A DNA stretch of 64,000 nt from an uncultured Lachnospiraceae bacterium (lineage in GTDB: Bacteria; Bacillota; Clostridia; Lachnospirales; Lachnospiraceae): assembly GCA_934330725.1 (NCBI GenBank), contig CAKRGM010000001.1:153938-217937 (forward strand), given 5' to 3'. Made by a program: the position numbers and the translations under genes. Below are positions 27,827 to 37,337 of this stretch, piece by piece; the stretch's first letter is position 1; each line of letters opens with the position of its first letter. Below the pieces are notes generated by a model. That model saw nothing but the letters and a program-made list of their open reading frames with translations, did not search any database and was not told the origin of the DNA.

Positions 27827-28093
27827 ATGGTAACGCAGAAAACTATTGACAGAATAAATGAATTATATCGTAAGTCACAGGCCGAGGGACTTACAACTGC
27901 TGAGGCAGAGGAACAGAAAAAACTTAGAAAAGAATATATTGAAGCATTTAAAAAGAATCTTCGTGGTACACTTGAAACAATAAAGATTCAGAATCCGGAC
28001 GGAAGCATTATTGATGTTAAAAAACGTCATGATGAGAAAATAAAAAAAGAAAAACAGGAAGAGCTTGAAGCTGCATTGGAGAACGGAAATTAA
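27827..28093 (+). CDS. DUF896 family protein (YnzC-like)
   Basis: An 88-residue, highly charged helical protein. It matches the DUF896/YnzC pattern: RINELYRKSQAEGLTTAEAEEQKKLRKEYI, then LRGTLETIKIQNPDGS. Family members are small cytoplasmic proteins, some SOS-linked in Bacillus, with no assigned biochemical role. AAGGAG lies upstream. Its stop overlaps the start of the next gene (TAATG), so they are coupled. Confidence 0.9.
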   Translation: MVTQKTIDRINELYRKSQAEGLTTAEAEEQKKLRKEYIEAFKKNLRGTLETIKIQNPDGSIIDVKKRHDEKIKKEKQEELEAALENGN

Positions 28094-28659
28094 TGGATAA
28101 AAAAAATGCCAGAGAGCGTATGAGACTGGAAAGACGAAAACTTTCAAGAACACAGATTGAAACATACAGCAGACAGATTGAAGAAAAGTTATTAAGTCTG
28201 TCTGAGTTTAAAAAAAATAATAATATATTTTCCTATGTAAGCTATAATAATGAGGTTGATACATATGGAATTATCAGTAAGTGTTTTCAGATGAATAAAG
28301 GTGTATTCGTGCCCAAAGTTTATGGAAAAGAAATGAAGTTTCATAAAATCACGTCATTAAATGAATTAAAGAAAGGAAGCTTTAATATACCGGAACCTGA
28401 TAATGATATGGTAACGCATGAAAAAGAAGGGCTTATTATTATGCCGGGTCTGGCATTTGATAGGGCGTTCTCACGTGTCGGGTATGGCGGCGGTTATTAT
28501 GACAAATATCTGCACAAATACATAGAACTTATAAAAGTAGCAGTATGTTTCGATTTTCAGATTCTTGATGAGGATATTATTGAATCGGAACCACTTGATT
28601 TAAAGCCTGATATGATTGTAACAGAAAAGAGAATTTTAAAAAGAACGAACATTTTATAG
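28093..28659 (+). CDS. 5-formyltetrahydrofolate cyclo-ligase
   Basis: A 188-residue MTHFS family enzyme that converts 5-formyl-THF to 5,10-methenyl-THF with ATP. The signature is PGLAFDRAFSRVGYGGGYYDKYL near residues 117-140, and a basic N-terminal region (RERMRLERRKLSRTQI) binds nucleotide in the family. Normal length. Start overlaps the DUF896 stop by one base. It is often called ygfA or fau. Confidence 0.92.
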   Translation: MDKKNARERMRLERRKLSRTQIETYSRQIEEKLLSLSEFKKNNNIFSYVSYNNEVDTYGIISKCFQMNKGVFVPKVYGKEMKFHKITSLNELKKGSFNIPEPDNDMVTHEKEGLIIMPGLAFDRAFSRVGYGGGYYDKYLHKYIELIKVAVCFDFQILDEDIIESEPLDLKPDMIVTEKRILKRTNIL

Positions 28660-28707
28660 TTAAAAACATAAATATATTCAAGCATGGAAAGGATGAAAAT
28701 TAATAAT

Positions 28708-29955
28708 ATGGATTCATTGATTGATATTGGAAAGAAAGCAAAAAAGGCTTCTAGATATATGGCAAAGCTTGATATTACAACAAGAAATAATGTACTTAAT
28801 GCTGTAGCACAGGCACTTAGGACTAATAAGGATTATATTGAAAAAGCTAATGAGACAGATTCAAAGAATGCACATGAGGCAGGAATGAAGCCTGCACTTA
28901 TTGACAGATTAAAGCTTACTGATGCAAGGATAGATGGTATGGCTGAAGGACTTGAAAAGCTTGTTATGCTCGATGATCCAGTTGGCAGTATAACAAATAT
29001 GAAAAGAACTCCAAATGGACTTATGATTGGATATAAAAAGGTTCCGCTTGGAGTTATTGCAATAATTTATGAAGCACGTCCTAATGTGACAGCAGATGCT
29101 TTCGGGCTTACGTTTAAGTCAGGCAATGCGGTTATTCTGCGTGGCGGTAGTGATGCAATCAATTCTAATAAGGCCATTGTCAAAGTGATAAAAGATTCAC
29201 TTTCTGCATCGGGTATTGATTCTGATGTTATTGAGCTTATTGAGGATACTGACAGGGCGCTTGTAACGGAACTGCTTCATATGAATAAATATGTTGATGT
29301 TATTATTCCAAGAGGTGGTGCAGGACTTATTAAGCATGTTGTAAATAACAGTTCAGTTCCTGTTATTGAAACCGGAACGGGTAACTGCCATATTTATGTT
29401 GACGAGTATGCAAATACAGATATGGCATGTGACATTATTTATAATGCAAAAACACAGCGTATTGGTGTATGTAATGCATGTGAGTCACTTGTGGTAAATA
29501 AAAAGATAGCATCTGAATTTATACCAATGGTGGTTGACAGACTTAAGGAAAAGAATGTTGAGGTACGTGGTGATGAGCTTGCTGTAAGAATTGATAACAG
29601 AATTGTACCTGCGACAGAAGAAGACTGGGGAAAGGAATACCTCGACTATATTATTTCACTTAAGACAGTTGATACCATTGATGAGGCAATTGAACATATT
29701 AATAAATATAATACAGGACATTCTGAGGCTATAATTACCGATAATTATAATAATGCAAATAAGTTTCTTGATGAAATAGATGCTGCCTGTGTTTATGTAA
29801 ATGCTTCAACACGATTTACGGATGGTTTTGAATTTGGATTTGGTGCTGAAATTGGAATCAGTACACAGAAAATTCATGCAAGAGGACCAATGGGACTTGA
29901 TGCACTTACAACGGGTAAGTATGTAATACTTGGCAACGGACAGGTGAGAGAATAA
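28708..29955 (+). CDS. proA: Glutamate-5-semialdehyde dehydrogenase
   Basis: A 415-residue gamma-glutamyl phosphate reductase, second enzyme of proline synthesis. The catalytic cysteine lies in RIGVCNACESLVV, and the family blocks PLGVIAIIYEARPNVTADA and TGTGNCHIYVDEYA are intact. Three in-frame ATGs (28684, 28693, 28708) are possible; 28708 gives the N-terminus typical of the family (MDSLIDIGKKAKKASR) but its AAAGGA site is 14 bases away, so the start is uncertain. proB is 2.2 kb upstream on the same strand. Confidence 0.94.
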   Translation: MDSLIDIGKKAKKASRYMAKLDITTRNNVLNAVAQALRTNKDYIEKANETDSKNAHEAGMKPALIDRLKLTDARIDGMAEGLEKLVMLDDPVGSITNMKRTPNGLMIGYKKVPLGVIAIIYEARPNVTADAFGLTFKSGNAVILRGGSDAINSNKAIVKVIKDSLSASGIDSDVIELIEDTDRALVTELLHMNKYVDVIIPRGGAGLIKHVVNNSSVPVIETGTGNCHIYVDEYANTDMACDIIYNAKTQRIGVCNACESLVVNKKIASEFIPMVVDRLKEKNVEVRGDELAVRIDNRIVPATEEDWGKEYLDYIISLKTVDTIDEAIEHINKYNTGHSEAIITDNYNNANKFLDEIDAACVYVNASTRFTDGFEFGFGAEIGISTQKIHARGPMGLDALTTGKYVILGNGQVRE

Positions 29956-29986
29956 TGTTTGCTTTGAAAGGAATATTTGAGTAATA

Positions 29987-31444
29987 ATGAGTGGTACAAA
30001 CGGATTAGTTGAAAATGATTTACAATCAGTTGATAATATAAATGGTATGGTTTCCGAAGAAGAAAGACAGCTTTATTACATTGAAAAATGCCGCGAGCAT
30101 GTAAATGAAGTATCTGAAAAGCTCGGCAGAAAGCTGACATGCTGTACACAGACATTTGGCTGTCAGATGAATGCAAGAGATTCAGAAAAGCTGCTTGGAA
30201 TTCTTACTAAGATTGGTTACGAACCGGTTGAAACGGAAGAGGCCGATATTGTACTTTACAATACATGTACGGTCAGGGAAAATGCCAATAAACGTGTTTA
30301 CGGGAGACTTGGACATTTAAATGGAATTAAAAAGAAAAATCCACATATGATTATTGCATTGTGCGGATGTATGATGCAGGAGCCGGATGTGGTTGAAAAA
30401 ATCAGGAAGTCGTATCGTTTTGTAGATATTGTGTTTGGAACATTTAATGTATTTAAACTGGCAGAGCTGCTTTTTACAAGATGGAGTACAGACAGTCAGA
30501 TTATTGATATATGGGATAAGACAAAGGAGATAGTTGAAGAACTTCCGACACAGAGAAAATATCCTTTCAAATCAGGTGTAAATATAATGTATGGATGTAA
30601 TAATTTCTGTACTTACTGCATTGTTCCTTATGTAAGAGGAAGAGAAAAGAGCAGGGAACCAAAGGAAATTATAAGAGAAGTGGAAAGACTTGTAGCTGAC
30701 GGCGTAAAAGAAGTAATGCTTCTTGGACAGAATGTTAATTCTTACGGAAAAACTCTTGAACAGCCTGTATCTTTTGCAGAGCTTCTTACCGAGGTTGAGA
30801 AGGTTGAGGGACTTGAAAGAATAAGATTTATGACACCTCATCCAAAGGATCTTTCGGATGATCTTATCGAGGTTATGAGTAAGTCAAAGAAGATATGTAA
30901 TCATATCCATCTGCCATTGCAGTCAGGCAGCAGCCGTCTTTTAAAGCTTATGAACAGACGTTATACAAAGGAACATTATCTTGAACTTGTGGACAAGATA
31001 AGAAATAAAATGCCGGATGTTTCTCTTACGACAGATATCATTGTTGGTTTTCCGGGTGAAACCGAGGAGGACTTCGAGGATACGCTTGATGTTGTAAGAA
31101 AAGCAAAGTATGACAGCGCATATACATTTATTTATTCAAAAAGGACCGGAACGCCTGCTGCCAGAATGCCGGATCAGGTGCCTGAAGATGTTGTGAAGGA
31201 GCGCTTTAACAGACTTCTTGAGACAGTTGGAGAGGTTTCTCATAAGATAAGCGCAAGATATGAAAAGACTGTACAGAAAGCGCTTGTTGAAGATATTGAT
31301 TCACATGCAAAAGGATACGTAACAGGACGACTGACTAATAATATGCTTGTACATTTTGAAGGAGGAGCTGAACTTATTGGACAGATAGTTGAGGTTTATC
31401 TTGATGAATGCAAAGGATTTTATTATATGGGAAGATTGAATTAG
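29987..31444 (+). CDS. miaB: tRNA-2-methylthio-N6-dimethylallyladenosine synthase MiaB
   Basis: A 485-residue radical-SAM methylthiotransferase acting on i6A37 of tRNAs. Domains in order: UPF0004 with CTQTFGCQMNARDSE and CTVRENA (first cluster), radical SAM core with YGCNNFCTYCIVPYVRGRE (CxxxCxxC), and the C-terminal TRAM domain (ALVEDIDSHAKGYVTGRL). The extra 40 N-terminal residues are common in clostridial MiaB. miaA, which makes its substrate, is three genes downstream. Confidence 0.96.
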   Translation: MSGTNGLVENDLQSVDNINGMVSEEERQLYYIEKCREHVNEVSEKLGRKLTCCTQTFGCQMNARDSEKLLGILTKIGYEPVETEEADIVLYNTCTVRENANKRVYGRLGHLNGIKKKNPHMIIALCGCMMQEPDVVEKIRKSYRFVDIVFGTFNVFKLAELLFTRWSTDSQIIDIWDKTKEIVEELPTQRKYPFKSGVNIMYGCNNFCTYCIVPYVRGREKSREPKEIIREVERLVADGVKEVMLLGQNVNSYGKTLEQPVSFAELLTEVEKVEGLERIRFMTPHPKDLSDDLIEVMSKSKKICNHIHLPLQSGSSRLLKLMNRRYTKEHYLELVDKIRNKMPDVSLTTDIIVGFPGETEEDFEDTLDVVRKAKYDSAYTFIYSKRTGTPAARMPDQVPEDVVKERFNRLLETVGEVSHKISARYEKTVQKALVEDIDSHAKGYVTGRLTNNMLVHFEGGAELIGQIVEVYLDECKGFYYMGRLN

Positions 31445-31551
31445 AACTACCATACGCCTGTACAATTCAGATGGAGGGCAGTTCATTTGAATCATACAAA
31501 AATCATACTTAGATTATACTAAAATTAAATTAAAAGCAGATGGAGGAAAAA

Positions 31552-34206
31552 ATGGCACAATATTCACCAATGATGCAGCATTATCTTAAAACAAAAGAAG
31601 AATATAAAGACTGTATTTTATTTTACAGGCTGGGAGATTTCTATGAAATGTTTTTTGATGATGCTGTAAAAGTGTCAAAGGAATTAGAACTTACATTAAC
31701 CGGAAAGGATTGTGGACAGGAAGAACGTGCTCCTATGTGCGGAATTCCATTCCATGCTTCTGAAAGTTATATAAACAGGCTGGTTTCAAAGGGATATAAG
31801 GTTGCAATATGTGAACAGATGGAAGACCCGAAGCTTGCAAAGGGTATAGTAAAGCGCGAGGTAATACGTGTTGTTACACCGGGAACAAATCTTAATACCC
31901 AGGCTCTGGATGAGTCAAAGAATAATTATCTTATGAGCATAGTATATCTGGGAGATGGGATAGGCGTTTCAATAGTTGATTTCTCAACAGGAGATTATTT
32001 TGTAACAGAACTAAAAAATGGAAGTGAACTTATAGATGAAATAAATAAGTTTGTTCCTTCTGAAATAATCACAAATGAATATTTCGCTATGAGCGGTATT
32101 GATTTATCAGCTGTTAATGATAAGCTTGGCATTGCAATGTCAACTCTTGACAGCTGGTATTTTGATGATGAGACATGTACGCATAAGCTGCTTGAACATT
32201 TCAAGCTTACATCTCTTGACGGACTTGGACTTAAGGATTATTCAGTTGGAATTATTGCAGCGGGGGCACTGCTTTCATATCTTTATGAGACACAGAAGAA
32301 TTCCCTTGCACATATAACAACAATAACACCATATACAACTGGGAAATATATGCTTATTGACAGTTCGTCAAGAAGAAATCTGGAACTTGTTGAAACTTTA
32401 AGGGAAAAGCAGAAACGTGGTTCACTTCTGTGGGTGCTTGATAAGACCAAAACAGCGATGGGTGCAAGAGCACTTCGTTCTATGATTGAACAGCCGCTTA
32501 TTGACAGGGATGAGATTTTAAACCGACAGGAACTGATTCAGGAGTTTAATGATAATTCAATTGACAGGGAAGAAATACGTGAATATTTAAATCCTGTTTA
32601 TGATCTTGAAAGGCTTATGACTAAAATAAGCTGTAAATCTGCCAATCCAAGGGATCTTATTGCTTTTAAAAATTCGCTTGAGATGCTGCCGTATATTAAA
32701 AATATTATTGGACATTTTAAAAGCAGTCTGTGTGTTGATTCATTAAAAGACATGGATGATTTAAATGATATTTACCAGCTTATAGAAAGCTCGATTATTG
32801 ATGACCCGCCAATAACAATGCGTGAAGGCGGAATTATAAAAGAGGGATATTCAAAGGAAGCTGATGAATTAAAAAAGGCAAAGACAGAAGGCAAGGACTG
32901 GCTTGCACAGCTTGAGGCACGGGAACGTGAAAATACCGGTATAAAGAATTTAAAGGTTAAATTTAATAAAGTATTTGGATATTATCTTGAGGTAACTAAT
33001 TCATTTAAAAGTCTGGTGCCTGACAGCTGGGTAAGAAAACAGACTCTTACAAATGCAGAGCGTTATACAACAGATGAGTTAAAGAAACTTGAGGATATTA
33101 TTCTTGGAGCGGAGGATAAGCTTTATACGCTGGAATATGACCTGTTTGCACAAATTCGAGAGAGCATTGCATCGCAGGTCATAAGGATACAGTCAACAGC
33201 AAAAGCTATTGCACGGATTGATGTTTTTGCAGCATTGTCGGTTGTTGCACAGCAGAATAATTATGTGCGTCCTAAAATCAATAATAAGGGTATTATTGAT
33301 ATAAAGAACGGACGTCATCCGGTTGTAGAAAAGATGATAGATAATGATATGTTTGTTTCAAATGATACATACCTTGATAATAATTCCAACAGAGTTTCAA
33401 TAATAACAGGGCCTAATATGGCAGGTAAATCGACATATATGAGACAGAGTGCATTAATTGTGCTTATGGCACAAATCGGGTCATTTGTTCCTGCTGCATC
33501 AGCTGATATTGGCCTTGTTGACAGAATATTTACCAGAGTTGGAGCTTCAGATGACCTGGCATCGGGACAGTCAACATTCATGGTTGAAATGACAGAAGTA
33601 GCAAATATATTAAGAAATGCCACAGCCAAAAGTCTTTTGATTCTTGATGAGATTGGACGCGGTACAAGTACATTTGACGGGTTGAGTATTGCCTGGGCGG
33701 TAGTTGAGTATATTGCAAACACTAAGATTCTTGGGGCAAAGACACTCTTTGCAACACATTATCATGAACTTACTGAACTTGAAGGGACACTTGCCGGTGT
33801 TAATAATTACTGTATTGCTGTAAAAGAATGTGGCGATGATATTGTATTTTTGAGAAAAATTATTAAAGGCGGCGCCGATAAGAGTTATGGTATTCAGGTT
33901 GCAAAACTGGCGGGAGTACCGGATGCAGTAATTGAGCGTGCAAAACAGCTTGTTAAGGATTTAAGTGATGCTGATATATCGCAGAAAGCGAAAGATATTG
34001 CACAGTACTCAAAGAAGCGGGAAAAATTAAATGATGAGTATAAAAAGGTCGATGAGCTCGAAGTAAGACAGATGACACTTTTTGATACAGTTAAAAATGA
34101 TGATATAATTACTGATATTAAAGAACTTGATATAAGTAATATGACACCTATAGATGCCCTTAATGTTCTTTATAAGCTGCAGGGTAAAATAAAGAACCGC
34201 TGGTAG
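31552..34206 (+). CDS. mutS: DNA mismatch repair protein MutS
   Basis: An 884-residue MutS1. The mismatch-contacting Phe-x-Glu is Phe30-Tyr-Glu32 (GDFYEMF), the Walker A motif GPNMAGKS is at about residues 620-627, and LLILDEIGRGTSTFDG and ATHYHEL follow. A C-terminal tail after residue 800 is present. ATG 31552 has GGAGG five bases upstream; ATG 31540 would put that site inside the gene. Its stop overlaps the upstream region of mutL, an expected partner. Confidence 0.96.
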   Translation: MAQYSPMMQHYLKTKEEYKDCILFYRLGDFYEMFFDDAVKVSKELELTLTGKDCGQEERAPMCGIPFHASESYINRLVSKGYKVAICEQMEDPKLAKGIVKREVIRVVTPGTNLNTQALDESKNNYLMSIVYLGDGIGVSIVDFSTGDYFVTELKNGSELIDEINKFVPSEIITNEYFAMSGIDLSAVNDKLGIAMSTLDSWYFDDETCTHKLLEHFKLTSLDGLGLKDYSVGIIAAGALLSYLYETQKNSLAHITTITPYTTGKYMLIDSSSRRNLELVETLREKQKRGSLLWVLDKTKTAMGARALRSMIEQPLIDRDEILNRQELIQEFNDNSIDREEIREYLNPVYDLERLMTKISCKSANPRDLIAFKNSLEMLPYIKNIIGHFKSSLCVDSLKDMDDLNDIYQLIESSIIDDPPITMREGGIIKEGYSKEADELKKAKTEGKDWLAQLEARERENTGIKNLKVKFNKVFGYYLEVTNSFKSLVPDSWVRKQTLTNAERYTTDELKKLEDIILGAEDKLYTLEYDLFAQIRESIASQVIRIQSTAKAIARIDVFAALSVVAQQNNYVRPKINNKGIIDIKNGRHPVVEKMIDNDMFVSNDTYLDNNSNRVSIITGPNMAGKSTYMRQSALIVLMAQIGSFVPAASADIGLVDRIFTRVGASDDLASGQSTFMVEMTEVANILRNATAKSLLILDEIGRGTSTFDGLSIAWAVVEYIANTKILGAKTLFATHYHELTELEGTLAGVNNYCIAVKECGDDIVFLRKIIKGGADKSYGIQVAKLAGVPDAVIERAKQLVKDLSDADISQKAKDIAQYSKKREKLNDEYKKVDELEVRQMTLFDTVKNDDIITDIKELDISNMTPIDALNVLYKLQGKIKNRW

Positions 34207-34226
34207 TGGCAGGAATGGAGGTTAGT

Positions 34227-36314
34227 ATGCCGATTCATGTACTTGATAAAAATACAATTGATAAAATTGCAGCAGGAGAAGTTGTTGAACGTCCATCCTC
34301 AGTTGTAAAGGAACTTGTGGAGAATGCAATTGATGCCGGGTCAACGGCAATTACTATTGAAATCAAGGATGGAGGAATTTCATTTATAAGAATAACGGAT
34401 AATGGATGTGGAATAGAAAAAAATGAGATACCACTTGCATTCTTAAGACATTCTACAAGTAAGATACAGTCAATTGAAGATCTTGTAAGTGTATCGAGTC
34501 TTGGATTCAGGGGTGAAGCGCTTTCGAGTATTGCGGCTGTTGCACAGGTTGAACTTATTACGAAGACTTTTGACAGTCTTACAGGAAACAGGTACGTTAT
34601 TGAAGGTGGCAGTGAAGTGAGCCTTGAGGAAGTAGGGGCTCCTGATGGTACAACATTTATAATCCGTAATCTTTTTTATAATACACCGGTAAGACGTAAG
34701 TTTTTAAAGTCAGCTGCAACAGAGGCAGGATATATAAGTTCACTCATAGATCATCTGGCATTATCACATCCTGATATTTCGTTCAGATTCATTAATAATA
34801 ACCAGAACAGACTCCATACATCGGGAAACATGTCGTTAAAAGATATTATTTACAGTGTGTATGGACGTGATATTACAAATAATCTGATTGAGATAAATGA
34901 TGCAACGCAGGACATTAAAATGACGGGATTTATTGGTAAACCTGCAGTATGCCGTGGCAACAGGGCATTTGAAAATTACTACATAAATGGTAGGTATATA
35001 AAAAGTAAAATTATTACAAGTGCTATTGAAGAGGCATATAAAGGGTTTATTATGCTTCATAACTATCCGTTTACGGCTATTCATTTTGAGGTCAATCCAC
35101 AGATACTTGATGTTAATGTTCATCCTACAAAAATGGAATTAAGGTTTTCAAAAAACGAATTTGTGAGAAGTTTTGTGATGAATTCACTGCGTAGTTCCAT
35201 AAGAAATATTGATCTTATACCGGAAGTGAGCATTGACGACAGAAAATATAATGTGAATGTTGCAAATAATGTAAATGCAGAAAACAGTAAAAAAGGTGAA
35301 AATAATACAGGTGTAAGACAGGAAGACAATAAGTATAAAAATTATAAAGCTCCGTCATTAAAACATTTGCCTGCATTTTCTGATGTTAATACTGACATTG
35401 CTTCACATATGGCAACTTCGGTTAAAAATCCTTATGAAGACGGAAAATATAAATCAGGGCAATATAAAGCCGACCATTATAAAACCGGACATTTGGAAAA
35501 GTCAGATATAACGCAGGGACAGGAAACACATACAAAGGATGCTTCTGACAGGATAGAAAGCGACAGGCTTCCAGAACCGTTTGAAATAAAAAGATCAGAT
35601 GAAATGGTTAAAACAGACGATGTTATTGCTGAGGAAAATAAGGCAACAGATTATGGTGCAGTCCCGGCTGGGGTGAAGAATACCAAAGCTCAGCAGCTTT
35701 CGTTGTTTGGTGATGATGAAGGGCACATCAGGGAAAACAAACATTACAGAATAATAGGACAGCTTTTTGAAACATACTGGCTTATAGAATTTGATGATAA
35801 ATTTTATATGATGGACCAGCATGCTGCACATGAAAAAATTATGTATGAAAGGCTTATGGGGGATTTCCATAATAAGAGGATAGATACACAAATGCTTATG
35901 CCACCTGTCATCTTAAGCCTTTCAATGCGTGAAGAAGAAGTGCTTAAGAATAATATGGAGGCATTTACAGGTCTTGGATATGAGATAGAGAATTTTGGCG
36001 GGAATGAATATAAAGTGACAGGTGTACCTGCAAATCTGTATTCGCTTGATTATAAGCAGATGCTTATTGATCTTATTGATGAACTTGCAGATGACAGTTA
36101 TTCAGGGAGCCTTGAAATTATCACGCAAAAAATTGCTTCCATGTCATGTAAGGCAGCTGTAAAGGGTAATAACAGACTTTCATTTGAAGAAGCAGAAGAA
36201 CTTATGAAGGAACTTATGCAGGCGGAAAATCCATATAACTGTCCTCATGGAAGACCAACACTTATCATGATGACTAAATATGAAATTGAAAAGAAATTTA
36301 AAAGAATTGTTTAG
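34227..36314 (+). CDS. mutL: DNA mismatch repair protein MutL
   Basis: A 695-residue MutL with an N-terminal GHKL ATPase (VVKELVENAIDAGS, DNGCGIE, SLGFRGEALSSIA) and a C-terminal dimerisation and endonuclease domain. The metal-binding motif DQHAAHEKIMYE and the late CPHGRP are intact, so this is an endonuclease-type MutL, consistent with the absence of MutH in Firmicutes. A poorly conserved linker of about 200 residues carries YK-rich repeats (GKYKSGQYKADHYKTGH). ATG 34227 follows GGAGG at spacing 5. Confidence 0.96.
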   Translation: MPIHVLDKNTIDKIAAGEVVERPSSVVKELVENAIDAGSTAITIEIKDGGISFIRITDNGCGIEKNEIPLAFLRHSTSKIQSIEDLVSVSSLGFRGEALSSIAAVAQVELITKTFDSLTGNRYVIEGGSEVSLEEVGAPDGTTFIIRNLFYNTPVRRKFLKSAATEAGYISSLIDHLALSHPDISFRFINNNQNRLHTSGNMSLKDIIYSVYGRDITNNLIEINDATQDIKMTGFIGKPAVCRGNRAFENYYINGRYIKSKIITSAIEEAYKGFIMLHNYPFTAIHFEVNPQILDVNVHPTKMELRFSKNEFVRSFVMNSLRSSIRNIDLIPEVSIDDRKYNVNVANNVNAENSKKGENNTGVRQEDNKYKNYKAPSLKHLPAFSDVNTDIASHMATSVKNPYEDGKYKSGQYKADHYKTGHLEKSDITQGQETHTKDASDRIESDRLPEPFEIKRSDEMVKTDDVIAEENKATDYGAVPAGVKNTKAQQLSLFGDDEGHIRENKHYRIIGQLFETYWLIEFDDKFYMMDQHAAHEKIMYERLMGDFHNKRIDTQMLMPPVILSLSMREEEVLKNNMEAFTGLGYEIENFGGNEYKVTGVPANLYSLDYKQMLIDLIDELADDSYSGSLEIITQKIASMSCKAAVKGNNRLSFEEAEELMKELMQAENPYNCPHGRPTLIMMTKYEIEKKFKRIV

Positions 36315-36379
36315 ATTATATTGTGCTATATAAGCATACTTAAAGGAATATAAAAAATATCAGAGAGAATGGTGATTGT

Positions 36380-37336
36380 TTGGATAAAGAGAATAAGAAG
36401 ATAATCATACTTACCGGTCCTACAGCAGTCGGAAAAACCGATTTGTCAATCCAGCTTGCAAAAGCGGTGAACGCTAAGATAATAAGTGCGGATTCCATGC
36501 AGGTATATAAATATATGGATATTGGTACTGCAAAAGTTACAAAGGAAGAAATGCAGGGAGTTAAACATTTTCTGATTGATGAGCTTGATCCGAAAGATGA
36601 CTTTAATGTTGTGAAGTTTAAGCAGATGGCCGAAAATGCCATGAATGAAATCTATGAATGTGGCAGCATACCGCTTGTTGTGGGTGGAACAGGATTTTAT
36701 ATTCAGGCTCTTTTATATGATGTGGATTTTGTTGAGGAAGATGATAAAGATAATAAGCTCCGGGACGAGTATTACAAAATTGCAGAGGAAAAAGGAAATC
36801 ATTATCTTCATGAAATGTTAAAAGCAGTTGATCCTGAAGCTGCCCGTATTGCACATGAAAATAATGTTAAGCGCGTTGCAAGAGCATTAGAATTCTGTAC
36901 AAAAACAGGAAAGCTTTTTTCACAGCATAACAGCACACAGAGAGAAAAAACTTCACCGTATGACTTTGTTTATTTTGTATTAAATGATGACAGACAGAAG
37001 CTGTATGAAAGAATAGACAGGCGTGTGGATATGATGTTTGATGCCGGTCTTGTTGATGAAGTCAGACATCTTAAGGATGCCGGATATGGTAAAGAACTTG
37101 TTTCAATGCAGGGAATCGGATACAAAGAAGTATTTGACTATCTTGATGGAATATATGATTATGACCGGTTAAGGTATCTTATAAAAAGAGATACGAGACA
37201 TTTTGCCAAAAGGCAGCTTACGTGGTTTAAACGTGAAAAGGACGTTATCTGGATGAATTATGATGAATATGGAAGCTCAAAAGAAAAAATGCTTGATGGG
37301 ATGCTTAAGATATTAAGAGAAAGGAAAATAATATAA
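36380..37336 (+). CDS. miaA: tRNA dimethylallyltransferase
   Basis: A 318-residue IPP transferase that adds a dimethylallyl group to A37 of tRNAs reading UNN codons. The P-loop GPTAVGKT is at residues 13-20, and DSMQVYKYMDIGTAK and the RDTRHFAKRQLTWF block near the C-terminus are intact. It starts at TTG 36380. It follows mutL by 65 bases and shares the pathway with miaB, which then thiomethylates the same base. Confidence 0.96.
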   Translation: MDKENKKIIILTGPTAVGKTDLSIQLAKAVNAKIISADSMQVYKYMDIGTAKVTKEEMQGVKHFLIDELDPKDDFNVVKFKQMAENAMNEIYECGSIPLVVGGTGFYIQALLYDVDFVEEDDKDNKLRDEYYKIAEEKGNHYLHEMLKAVDPEAARIAHENNVKRVARALEFCTKTGKLFSQHNSTQREKTSPYDFVYFVLNDDRQKLYERIDRRVDMMFDAGLVDEVRHLKDAGYGKELVSMQGIGYKEVFDYLDGIYDYDRLRYLIKRDTRHFAKRQLTWFKREKDVIWMNYDEYGSSKEKMLDGMLKILRERKII

Positions 37337-37337
37337 A

